This document shows positions 34,553 through 43,050 of a stretch of 64,000 bases of DNA, piece after piece. Each line of letters starts with the position of its first letter. Within the stretch, counting starts at the first letter, position 1. The notes under the pieces are model-generated. The model was not told where the DNA came from and did no database searches. It saw only the letters and a list, made by a program, of their open reading frames with translations. This DNA comes from Berkiella_A sp964633725 (GTDB lineage: Bacteria; Pseudomonadota; Gammaproteobacteria; Berkiellales; Berkiellaceae), in the NCBI GenBank assembly GCA_964633725.1, contig CAZWHY010000011.1, positions 16,250 to 80,249 on the forward strand, read 5' to 3'. The translations under genes were made by a program, and so were the position numbers.

Positions 34553-35908
34553 TTATATTGCCTCGAAATATCTTTTTAACTGCCAATCGGTAATGGCCTG
34601 GTTGGCTTGTCGGACTTCCCATTCACGCGTTGCACTAAAGTGCTCCACAAATTCATGACCAAATAGCTCTTTGGCGGCTTCAGATTGCTTGAATCTATTG
34701 GCAGCATCTAGTAGGTGAGTGGGTAAAGGGATGCTATGTTCGCCTTGTTGGGTATAAGCATTGCCTTCTACTGGCGCTGTGGGGACGATTTTATTTTCAA
34801 TACCCCATACCATTGCGCCAATGGCGGCGCTTAGTGCTAGATAGGGGTTCGCATCTGCACCCCCTGCTCTAAACTCAATGCGCTGTGATTGGGCGCTGCC
34901 TTGAATAACTCTAATAGAGCAAGTGCGGTTATCGATTCCCCAATTTGAGTGTGTTGGTGCCCAAAAGCCCGGCACAAGCCTGGTATAAGAATTAATCGTG
35001 GGTGCGAAAAGTGCTGTAAACTCAGGTGCGAGTTGTTGCAGTCCTCCTAAACTATAAAGCATCGTTTTAGAGATATGATGCTCGCGTTTGGGATCATAAA
35101 ACAAAGGCTCCTGATTTTTGTTTTGCGCAGAAATATGCACATGTCCACTTTGACCAGGGTGATGAGGAGACCATTTGGCCATGAATGTCGCCATGAGGGA
35201 TTGTTGTTGAGCTAACACTTTAGTAAAAGTCTTAAATACAGCGGCTTTATCGCCAGAATTTAGTGCTTCATCAACACCTATGGCGGCTTCTAATACACCG
35301 GGGCCGGTTTCGCAATGCAAACCTTCTATTTCAAAATTCATTGCTCTGGCTAAGTTAAGTAAAGATTCGTGAAATGCTTGTTGTACAGAGTGTCGGAGCA
35401 CAGAATACCCGTAATTACCCGGGGTAAAAGGTTTTAAGTTCCGAAAGTCTTTTTCTTGTACACTTTGAGGCGTTTCATCAAACATAAAAAATTCATACTC
35501 TAATGCCGAATGAAAAAATAAATCATGTTGAGCGGCTCTGTTTAATACGTTTTTTAAAACTTGTCTGGGGCAAATTTTTCCAGCCTCTCCAACAAACTCA
35601 CACAAATATAATGCTGTATGTTCTTCAAAAGGAAGTTGACGCATAGAGTTTGGTATTATTTGTACTTTGGCATCAGGATATCCGGTGTGCCAGCCCGTAA
35701 AAGTCGTATTGTCATATAGTTGATCGTTAATATCCCAACCTAGTACAACATTACAAAATCCAAATCCGCTTTCCATAGATTGTACGAATTTTTGCTTTGA
35801 CATGCGCTTGCCTCTGAAAACGCCATCGATATCAAAAATCCCCAACATCACCTGGTGTATATTCTCAGGGAGTGCAAAATCTTGTGGTTGTATGTTGGTT
35901 TGAATCAT
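34553..35908 (-). CDS. Glutamine-synthetase-like gamma-glutamyl-amine ligase
   Basis: A 451-residue member of the glutamine synthetase superfamily, of the branch that couples glutamate to amines (PuuA, GlnA3/GlnA4, IpuC). Catalytic-site motifs are present: EYEFFMFDE, GLHCETGPGVLEAAI, GHVHIS, NRTCSIRVIQG and RAGGADANPYLALSA. It differs from housekeeping GlnA, for example in lacking the adenylylation loop. It starts the operon; an AAGGAT ribosome site precedes the ATG at 35908. With the aldehyde and alcohol dehydrogenases after it, it probably activates an amino alcohol or polyamine for breakdown. No gamma-glutamyl hydrolase (PuuD) is nearby, so the route is incomplete here. Confidence 0.88.
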   Translation of the reverse strand: MIQTNIQPQDFALPENIHQVMLGIFDIDGVFRGKRMSKQKFVQSMESGFGFCNVVLGWDINDQLYDNTTFTGWHTGYPDAKVQIIPNSMRQLPFEEHTALYLCEFVGEAGKICPRQVLKNVLNRAAQHDLFFHSALEYEFFMFDETPQSVQEKDFRNLKPFTPGNYGYSVLRHSVQQAFHESLLNLARAMNFEIEGLHCETGPGVLEAAIGVDEALNSGDKAAVFKTFTKVLAQQQSLMATFMAKWSPHHPGQSGHVHISAQNKNQEPLFYDPKREHHISKTMLYSLGGLQQLAPEFTALFAPTINSYTRLVPGFWAPTHSNWGIDNRTCSIRVIQGSAQSQRIEFRAGGADANPYLALSAAIGAMVWGIENKIVPTAPVEGNAYTQQGEHSIPLPTHLLDAANRFKQSEAAKELFGHEFVEHFSATREWEVRQANQAITDWQLKRYFEAI

Positions 35909-35935
35909 TTTACTATATCCTTATTTGATTCAGAT

Positions 35936-36835
35936 CTATTTGGTATAACGGTGTGCCCTAATAGCCGGTAAAAATACGACTGGGTCAATGCGTACATCGT
36001 TTCGAATCATCCTGTTTTTATTTTTATCTTGTTTTTCCTTCGGGGGCTTAAACTCAGGGCACGGTGTGTGTGATGCTGCCGGAAAAAATATAGGTAATGG
36101 TCCTTTGATCATCATTCTTTTTATTTGTTTTTTTTCTTCAAAGACAATATTAGCACGCAAATGTGGTGCGAGTTCTTGGATAATGGCTAATGGTTCGTTA
36201 GCGGGTAATGTTTGACATTTTTGCAGTTGCAAAGCGATGTGGGTATGGTTCCCCTTTTTGGCCAGCATCTCGCATGCTTTTGCCGCGGTAATTTTTTTAA
36301 TTGAGCGTGTATGCGCCCATGTCCAGTTGATTTTTTTAGGGGCTTGTTTTAAAACAGGCAGTTGTCTATAACACTGTTTTAAATGTAAACGCGCTAAGCC
36401 TATATTATGTAAAGCACGTGACGTAGAAGAGGGGCGGTTAGATAAAATAAGCTGTATGCCTTCTGCAATTTTTTTCTCTTTTAGGCTGAGCTTAGTGGTT
36501 TTTAGTGCCAACATGTTTTGTTTGAAATGAAATTTTCTTAAATTCACCATTTCGGCAAGTGCAATTGTCTCATTTGATGCGCCGATAAATCCAGCCGCAA
36601 CAATAATTTCTCTGGGTTGTTGGTCGTCAAAATATTCTAAACGTTTTATCACAGAGCAAATTTGTTGACGATACGATTGATTTGGGATGACGAGCTCAGA
36701 AAAGCCTTTGATTTCTTGTAGCCATGCAACTAAAACATTGTCATTTAAAATAGCGCAAGAGAGTCTTTCAATAGCCAGATTGAGGTTATCAAAGCTATCT
36801 AGTAGATTTATCCTCAGTTCGGACTCTAACATCAT
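35936..36835 (-). CDS. tus: Tus-like DNA replication terminus site-binding protein
   Basis: A 299-residue basic protein that matches the layout of Escherichia coli Tus (309 residues), the monomeric protein that binds Ter sites and stops replication forks from one side. Similar stretches in order: a helical N-terminus; NETIALAEMVNLRKFHFK in the place of Tus DNLSQAALVSHIQHINKLK; INWTWAHTRSIKKITAAK in the place of FGWANKHIIKNLHRDE; KRMMIKGPLPIF with a following Pro-Cys-Pro region; and the end FLPAIRAHRY in the place of IIPRLHLY. These alignments are from memory. The gene lies two genes from fumC, and in Escherichia coli tus is next to fumC. I see no convincing Ter site at its promoter. Confidence 0.7.
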   Translation of the reverse strand: MMLESELRINLLDSFDNLNLAIERLSCAILNDNVLVAWLQEIKGFSELVIPNQSYRQQICSVIKRLEYFDDQQPREIIVAAGFIGASNETIALAEMVNLRKFHFKQNMLALKTTKLSLKEKKIAEGIQLILSNRPSSTSRALHNIGLARLHLKQCYRQLPVLKQAPKKINWTWAHTRSIKKITAAKACEMLAKKGNHTHIALQLQKCQTLPANEPLAIIQELAPHLRANIVFEEKKQIKRMMIKGPLPIFFPAASHTPCPEFKPPKEKQDKNKNRMIRNDVRIDPVVFLPAIRAHRYTK

Positions 36836-37050
36836 GGTATAAACTCATCCTCTAGCTAATTACAGTACTGCAAACAAATACATATTAAAGCACAGTTTAA
36901 AGCCACAAAAATACTCAATTAATGAATTTCAATTCAGAAATACTAAATAATAAAGTCTATTCTTATTTATATGTACCATTGTTCTCAAGTGTGGGTACAT
37001 TAAATTAAAAATACCAAATAATAAAATACTCGTAAAATAGGCAGTTATAA

Positions 37051-38103
37051 ATGAAAATTTTGCTTTGTGATAAAGAGCCTGAATCCCTGAAAAAACTAAT
37101 ACAATACCTATCTGACCTTGGGCACGACTGTGTTGTGGCAGATAATGGTGTAAAAGCAATAAAAATGCTAGAAGAAGAGTCGCTGGATTTAATTATATTA
37201 GATACAGATCTATCAGATATGTCTGGTATTGAAGTCACCCAAAAGTTGAAGGAATCTTGTTACCATATTACCAGTTGGTTGCCGATTATGTTGATGAGTC
37301 ATGATAACTCAGACAGTAATATAATTGCAGCTTTGAATGCGGGCGCAGATGACTTTATAACAAGACCTATTTCTTTTGAGTTAATGAAAGCCAAAATAGG
37401 GGCTTTAAGACGTATTGTTTCGCGCAGAGAAAATCTTATTGATTTTGGGAATCAGCTGCAAGATTTGAATGAAAGGCTGGTCACATCAAATCAATTGTTA
37501 TCAGAACTGTCCTTAAAAGATCCTTTAACGTTATTAGCCAATAGACGAGCATTTGAAGAAGGCTTGGAGAGGACCTGTCGAATGGCTCACAGAGATAAAA
37601 CACCCTCTTCATTGATTATGATAGATATTGATCATTTTAAGCCATACAACGACACTTATGGCCATCAAGCGGGCGATGCTTGTCTCAAACAAGTCGCACA
37701 AACTATCAAAACGTCTTTATTTAGAAGTGGAGATATTGCTGCACGCTATGGTGGGGAGGAGTTCAGTGTTATTTTACCGAATACCCCACAAGAAGAGGCC
37801 ATGGAGATTGGTGAACGTATTAGAGCGGCTATTGAGGCGTTAAAGCTAAAAAACATTGGTTCTCCCAAAGGGTATGTGAGTGCCAGCATGGGGGTTTCTT
37901 GTGCAAAGGCTAAGCAAGACTTTGTATCGGAGTCTTTAGTTGCTGCGGCAGATGAGGCGTTATATCAAGCCAAAGAGCATGGGCGCAATGTTGTTATTGC
38001 GTCAGTTCAAGAAGTCAATGAGCAAAAGTCAGAACATCACTCATCCAGTTACAAAACAAGCAAAGTTAACCATAATCAGACAGAAAGCAAACGGCCTGAA
38101 TAA
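37051..38103 (+). CDS. Response regulator with GGDEF output domain (diguanylate cyclase)
   Basis: A 350-residue two-domain protein. An N-terminal receiver domain (about residues 1-122) has the phospho-acceptor Asp51 in LIILDTDLSDMSG and the switch Lys region ITRPISFELMKAKI. A GGDEF domain (about 165-325) follows, with an active GGEEF at 234-238 and an RxxD inhibitory site (Arg225-Asp228) five residues before it. It should make cyclic di-GMP when phosphorylated and be limited by its product. No histidine kinase is adjacent. The tail is Ser/Lys-rich. It is divergent from the Tus-like gene and convergent with fumC. Confidence 0.95.
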   Translation: MKILLCDKEPESLKKLIQYLSDLGHDCVVADNGVKAIKMLEEESLDLIILDTDLSDMSGIEVTQKLKESCYHITSWLPIMLMSHDNSDSNIIAALNAGADDFITRPISFELMKAKIGALRRIVSRRENLIDFGNQLQDLNERLVTSNQLLSELSLKDPLTLLANRRAFEEGLERTCRMAHRDKTPSSLIMIDIDHFKPYNDTYGHQAGDACLKQVAQTIKTSLFRSGDIAARYGGEEFSVILPNTPQEEAMEIGERIRAAIEALKLKNIGSPKGYVSASMGVSCAKAKQDFVSESLVAAADEALYQAKEHGRNVVIASVQEVNEQKSEHHSSSYKTSKVNHNQTESKRPE

Positions 38104-38120
38104 CTGGGATGTATTATGTC

Positions 38121-38156
38121 ATATTACGTGCCGCAGGTGTGCCTACGGCATAATAT
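38121..38156. terminator. Convergent hairpin between the diguanylate cyclase gene and fumC
   Basis: GCCGCAGG, a TGTG loop, then CCTACGGC (38130-38149) forms a stem with one mismatch. Outer bases TATTA and TAATA pair further. It sits between two convergent genes, so it could serve both. No long T-run follows on the forward strand, so strength is uncertain. Confidence 0.6.
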
Positions 38157-38168
38157 ATTTAAGATTAA

Positions 38169-39563
38169 TTATTGACTACCCACTAGTCCGCCTTTGGTTA
38201 AAACAAAGGGATCTAAATAAGATTTGATGTCAGACTCAGACAAATCTGTCATTTCCAAAGCAACCTCTAATAGCGGTCTGTTTTCTGCATAGGCTGTTTT
38301 AGCAATTTTGGCGCCTAGTTCATATCCAATGACAGGATTCAACGCTGTCACTAAAATAGGATTTCTGGATAATTTTTCATTAATATTATCCTGATTGATT
38401 GTAAAGCCTGCAATGGCTTTTTCTGCTAATACAGTCGATGTGTTGGCAATCAGCTGGATGCTTTGTAATATGTTGTATGCAATGACAGGGAGCATAACAT
38501 TTAGCTGAAAATTTCCATGTTGGCCAGACACGGCAATAGCCGTATCATTGCCTATGACTTGGGCACAAACCATCATGGTTGATTCGCAAATCACGGGATT
38601 AACTTTACCAGGCATAATACTACTACCCGGTTGTAGGGCGGGTAAGTGGATTTCACCAATGCCTGCTAGTGGACCGCTATTCATCCATCTTAAGTCATTT
38701 GCGATTTTCATTAAGCTGACTGCTACCACTCGAATTTGTCCTGATAAAGCCACAATAGCGTCTTGTGAGCTCAAGCTTTCAAAGCGATTAGGACTGGTTT
38801 GAAAAGAGAGGTTGGCTTCTGTAGATAAGGCAGCGGCTACTTTTTTCCCAAAGTCAGGGTGCGCATTAATACCTGTTCCGACCGCTGTGCCACCAATCGC
38901 GAGCTTTAATATATCGGCCATGGCGAATTCAATGCGGCTTATGCCATTTTGAATTTGTTGTGACCAGCCGCTTAATTCTTGTCCCATAGTGACAGGCATG
39001 GCATCCATTAGGTGGGTTCTGCCTGTTTTGGTAATGTTTTCCAAAGATTTTGCTTTGGTGTCTATGGTTTGTTTGAGCTTTTGCAGGGCTGGGAGTAGCT
39101 GATTTTGAGTCTGGTAAGCCGCACTGACATGCAGAGCCGTTGGGATAATATCATTGCTGCTTTGTCCCATATTGACATCATCATTAGGATGAACCTCAAC
39201 GCCGGCTTCGAGCGTGGCATAGCGCGCAATCACCTCATTGGTATTCATATTGGTGCTAGTGCCAGAGCCGGTTTGAAATACATCAATCGGAAAGTGTGCG
39301 TCTAAATCACCTGCGGCGACTTTATCGGCCGCGTCTGTGATGGCGATTGTTTTTTTATCATCCATATTACCCAGTGATTGGTTCGACAGAGCACAGGCTT
39401 TTTTGACCCAGCCCATTGCTTGAATGAACTGCCTAGGCATCGGCAAGCCGGAAATAGGGAAATTATCAATAGCACGCTGTGTTTGCGCACCGTATAAAGC
39501 ATCTTCCGGTACTTCCATTTCACCCATACTGTCGGATACTTTGCGAGTATTCAGTTGGCTCAT
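38169..39563 (-). CDS. fumC: Fumarate hydratase, class II
   Basis: A 464-residue iron-independent fumarase that interconverts fumarate and malate in the TCA cycle. It carries the class signature GSSIMPGKVNPV, the substrate motifs GSGTSTNMN and TGRTHLMDAMPVTMGQE, and the SSNDIIPTALHV segment. The length is normal. The family also holds aspartase and argininosuccinate lyase, but the overall fit is to FumC. It lies 35 bases after acnA on the same strand, giving a small operon of two consecutive citric-acid-cycle functions. Next to it, past one gene, is the Tus-like gene. Confidence 0.97.
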   Translation of the reverse strand: MSQLNTRKVSDSMGEMEVPEDALYGAQTQRAIDNFPISGLPMPRQFIQAMGWVKKACALSNQSLGNMDDKKTIAITDAADKVAAGDLDAHFPIDVFQTGSGTSTNMNTNEVIARYATLEAGVEVHPNDDVNMGQSSNDIIPTALHVSAAYQTQNQLLPALQKLKQTIDTKAKSLENITKTGRTHLMDAMPVTMGQELSGWSQQIQNGISRIEFAMADILKLAIGGTAVGTGINAHPDFGKKVAAALSTEANLSFQTSPNRFESLSSQDAIVALSGQIRVVAVSLMKIANDLRWMNSGPLAGIGEIHLPALQPGSSIMPGKVNPVICESTMMVCAQVIGNDTAIAVSGQHGNFQLNVMLPVIAYNILQSIQLIANTSTVLAEKAIAGFTINQDNINEKLSRNPILVTALNPVIGYELGAKIAKTAYAENRPLLEVALEMTDLSESDIKSYLDPFVLTKGGLVGSQ

Positions 39564-39598
39564 TGTTTTGTAACCTTAATTTTAGTTGGGAATGGACA

Positions 39599-42310
39599 TT
39601 ATTGTTGTGCTAAATTTCTCAATACATAATGCAAAATGCCATCATGTTGATAGTAAGCAAATTCTTTCGGTGTATCGATTCTGACTTTGGCGGTAAACTG
39701 TTTGGTTTTGTCATTGCCATTGACTTGAACTGTTACTTCACCTTGGGGTTTGAGATTTTTGAGTTCAATGCTAAAAGATTCTTCGCCTGTTAACCCTAAG
39801 CTAGCCGCTGATTCCCCCTCAAGGTATTGTAAGGGTAAGACACCCATACCAATAAGATTGGAACGATGAATTCGCTCATAGCTTTCTGTAATAACGGCTC
39901 GTACACCGAGTAAACGCGTTCCTTTGGCTGCCCAGTCTCTAGAAGAACCTGTACCATATTCTTTACCAGCCAGAACAATCAGGGGCGTATTCTCAGCGGC
40001 ATATTTTAGTGAGGCATCGAAAATGCTCATTTGTTCTTTTGATGGTTGATGTTGTGTCCAGCCGCCTTCTGTTCCTGGTGCGAGTTGATTACGTAAACGA
40101 ATATTCGCAAAAGTACCACGCATCATGACTTCATGGTTGCCGCGTCTTGAGCCATAGGAATTAAATTGATTGGCTGGAATCTTATGCTCGATTAAATACT
40201 GGCCAGCTGGGGAGTTTGGAGAAATGGCACCTGCAGGGGAAATATGGTCAGTGGTGACCGAATCTGCGACTTTGACTAATACTCTGGCATTTTTAATGTC
40301 CTTGATTTTTGGCACTTCTTTTGTCATGTTTTCAAAGAAGGTTGGGTGTTTAACGTAAGTTGAATCCTCTTGCCAATCATAAAGCTCAGATTTGTTCACT
40401 TTGATGTTTTGCCAATTTTGGTCACCATCAAATACAGCGTTATAGCGTTTTGTGAACATTTCAGGTTGTAAAGATTTTTGAACAGCCTGTTGCACTTTTT
40501 CATTGGTAGGCCACAAGTCTTTTAAAAATACCGCTTTACCTGTTTTGTCTTTTCCCAAAGGCTCTTTATCTAAATCTATGTTCATTGTGCCAGCTAGCGC
40601 ATATATAACAACAAGAGGGGGAGATGCCAAATAGGCATTGCGAACTTGAGGATGAATTCGTCCTTCAAAATTCCTATTGCCTGATAGTATTGCAGAAGCT
40701 TGCAGGTGGCCTTGGTGTATCGCTTGGTCAACAGCCGGTAGCAGTGGGCCTGAATTACCAATACAGGTTGTGCAGCCATATCCAACCAAATTAAAGCCTA
40801 ATTGGCTTAAGCTATCTAGTAAACCAGCTTTTTCTAAGTAATCTGTTACCACTTGTGAGCCGGGGGCTAAGCTGGTTTTGACCCATGGTTTGGTTGTCAA
40901 TCCCATTTTGATAGCATTTTTCGCGACCAGACCTGCAGCTAGCATAACGGCTGGGTTGGATGTATTGGTACAGCTGGTGATAGCGGCGATGACAATATCG
41001 CCATGATTCAGGGTTAATGTTTTACCATCAATTTCAAGCGGGACTTCTCCCTCTAAAATATGGGCACCTTCATTTATGGCATTATCGTCTGCAGAAGAAC
41101 TTTCTCTTTCGGCTAATTGCTGTTTGATGGTTTTCGCAAAAGCGGCTTTGGCTTCATTTAAAGGAATTCTATCTTGGGGGCGTTTAGGGCCGGCAATAGA
41201 GGGAACCACTTCGCTTAAGTCTAAGCGTAAAGAATCGGTATATTCAGCAGGTTTTTGGCCTTTTTCTCGGAAAAATCCTTGGGCTTTGGCATATGCTTCG
41301 ACTATTTTTATTTGTGATTCTGTTCGGCCTGTTAGCTTTAAAAAGTTTAATGTTTCTTGGTCGATGGGGAAGAGACCACAGGTGGCGCCATATTCTGGTG
41401 CCATATTAGCAATGGTTGCTCTGTCTGCAAGCGGTAGATGGTTTAAACCATCGCCATAAAATTCTACAAACTTACCGACTACGCCTTTTGCACGTAGCAT
41501 TTGTGTAATAATTAAAACCAAATCTGTTGCGGTGGCGCCTTCCGGTATTGTACCTGTTAATTCAAAGCCAATAACCTGAGGGATTAGCATAGTGATGGGT
41601 TGCCCTAGCATGGCGGCTTCTGCTTCTATGCCGCCAACGCCCCAGCCCAAAACACCTAAGCCATTAATCATGGTGGTATGGGAGTCTGTACCGACTAATG
41701 TATCTGGGAATAAAATGGTCTTTTCACCTTGTTGTTTTTCAAATACAACGCGTGCTAAGTGTTCTAAATTCACCTGATGGACAATCCCCGTTCCGGGTGG
41801 AACGACTTTGAAGTTTTCAAAAGCCTCTTGTCCCCATCTGAGGAATGCATAACGTTCTAAGTTTCGTTCATATTCTAGAGCCGTATTCTGACTAAAAGCC
41901 ATTTTACTGCCAAAATGATCAACCATTACAGAGTGATCAATCACGAGTTCTACAGGATTGAGCGGGTTAATTTTATTAGGGTTGCCACCTAGTGCTTTCA
42001 TCGCGACGCGCATAGCGGCCAAATCAACAACGGCGGGTACGCCGGTAAAATCCTGCAAAATGACCCGGCTAGGGGTAAAGGCGATTTCTTGGGAGGGCGT
42101 GGCTTTGGGATCCCAGTTCAGAAAAGCTTCGATATCGGCATCGTCTGTATGGCCTTTTGACTTAAACCTCAATAAATTTTCCAGCAATAATTTTAAGGAA
42201 AAGGGCAATCGATCGACATTAAAGTTTGCGGGAAGAGATTTCAGGCTGAAATACTCATAGTTTTTGTTATTAATGTTTAGGGTTTGTTGCGTGTCAAATT
42301 TATCGTTCAT
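39599..42310 (-). CDS. acnA: Aconitate hydratase A
   Basis: A 903-residue 4Fe-4S aconitase of the AcnA/IRP type that converts citrate to isocitrate. The three cluster cysteines are in AITSCTNTSNP and GYGCTTCIGNSGPL. The N-terminal DFTGVPAVVDLAAMR, FPDTLVGTDSHTTMINGLG, and the swivelling C-terminal domain with YGTGSSRDWAAKGT and RIHRSNLIGMGVLPL are all present. Enzymes of this kind sometimes act as RNA-binding regulators when the cluster is lost; nothing here decides that. It is upstream of fumC and divergent from the marR-rpoS pair, with about 250 bases between. Confidence 0.97.
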   Translation of the reverse strand: MNDKFDTQQTLNINNKNYEYFSLKSLPANFNVDRLPFSLKLLLENLLRFKSKGHTDDADIEAFLNWDPKATPSQEIAFTPSRVILQDFTGVPAVVDLAAMRVAMKALGGNPNKINPLNPVELVIDHSVMVDHFGSKMAFSQNTALEYERNLERYAFLRWGQEAFENFKVVPPGTGIVHQVNLEHLARVVFEKQQGEKTILFPDTLVGTDSHTTMINGLGVLGWGVGGIEAEAAMLGQPITMLIPQVIGFELTGTIPEGATATDLVLIITQMLRAKGVVGKFVEFYGDGLNHLPLADRATIANMAPEYGATCGLFPIDQETLNFLKLTGRTESQIKIVEAYAKAQGFFREKGQKPAEYTDSLRLDLSEVVPSIAGPKRPQDRIPLNEAKAAFAKTIKQQLAERESSSADDNAINEGAHILEGEVPLEIDGKTLTLNHGDIVIAAITSCTNTSNPAVMLAAGLVAKNAIKMGLTTKPWVKTSLAPGSQVVTDYLEKAGLLDSLSQLGFNLVGYGCTTCIGNSGPLLPAVDQAIHQGHLQASAILSGNRNFEGRIHPQVRNAYLASPPLVVIYALAGTMNIDLDKEPLGKDKTGKAVFLKDLWPTNEKVQQAVQKSLQPEMFTKRYNAVFDGDQNWQNIKVNKSELYDWQEDSTYVKHPTFFENMTKEVPKIKDIKNARVLVKVADSVTTDHISPAGAISPNSPAGQYLIEHKIPANQFNSYGSRRGNHEVMMRGTFANIRLRNQLAPGTEGGWTQHQPSKEQMSIFDASLKYAAENTPLIVLAGKEYGTGSSRDWAAKGTRLLGVRAVITESYERIHRSNLIGMGVLPLQYLEGESAASLGLTGEESFSIELKNLKPQGEVTVQVNGNDKTKQFTAKVRIDTPKEFAYYQHDGILHYVLRNLAQQ

Positions 42311-42509
42311 TTAAGGGATCTCCTGCTGAAAATTTATCCATGGCATATTTATTCAGCTCCAAAAAAGTATTTAGTAGGTCTTAGCTAAGAGCTGTAGGTT
42401 TATACGCTGCTGCCTCTATTCGTTCATAGAGAATTTTATCTCTTTAGAAAATAAATTGCGAGTAATTGCAATGAGTTAAAAATTATTTATGAAAACTAAC
42501 TATTTTTCC

Positions 42510-42539
42510 TTGTAAATCAGGGGTGCGGGATCCTACACT
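42510..42539 (+). promoter_or_regulatory. Possible promoter of the marR-rpoS pair
   Basis: TTGTAA (42510-42515) and TACACT (42534-42539) with an 18-base spacer precede the ATG at 42561. The leader would be short, but a strong GAGGGGG ribosome site still fits within it. The match to consensus is moderate. Confidence 0.4.
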
Positions 42540-42560
42540 TTTTTGTGAGGGGGATACCTA

Positions 42561-43025
42561 ATGGAAGCCAACGAACAAAATAACCAGTATATCGATCCTA
42601 AGACGATCAATCCGAGATGTAGTTGTTTCAACCTACGTAAAACAACTCGTGCGGTGACTCAGTTTTTCGATCACCAATTAGAGCCTGCGGGTATTAGAGC
42701 CACGCAGTTTACTTTATTGGTTTCAATGGACTCAGCTTCGGCTCGTACGCTAACTGAGATGGCACATACTTTGGTAATGGACAGAACCACACTAACACGG
42801 AATTTAAAGCCGTTAGAGAAGTTAGGGTTCATACAGACTATGGAGCCTAGAGACAAACGGTCTAAAGCATATGGGCTGACGGAAAAAGGCAAGGAAACGC
42901 TTCTGAGAGGGATGCCACTATGGAATCAGGCTCAAATGCGTATAGAGACAGCCTTAGGCGATGAGCGCTTTGGAAGAATATTAGAAGATCTGGATGCCAT
43001 CACAAAAATTATATCAGAGATGTAA
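42561..43025 (+). CDS. MarR family transcriptional regulator
   Basis: A 154-residue winged-helix regulator. The recognition region is SARTLTEMAHTLVMDRTTLTRNL and the wing is MEPRDKRSKAYGLTEKG; flanking helices form the dimer domain. A Cys-rich N-terminal stretch (PRCSCFNLRKTT) could sense oxidation, as in some MarR proteins, but this is only a possibility. Ligand and targets are unknown. It has a strong ribosome site (GAGGGGG) and lies 25 bases before rpoS on the same strand, so the two are probably one transcript. This ties the regulator to the general stress sigma factor or makes the rpoS level depend on its promoter. Confidence 0.95.
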   Translation: MEANEQNNQYIDPKTINPRCSCFNLRKTTRAVTQFFDHQLEPAGIRATQFTLLVSMDSASARTLTEMAHTLVMDRTTLTRNLKPLEKLGFIQTMEPRDKRSKAYGLTEKGKETLLRGMPLWNQAQMRIETALGDERFGRILEDLDAITKIISEM

Positions 43026-43050
43026 ACCAGAATAACAAGGAGATCCGACA

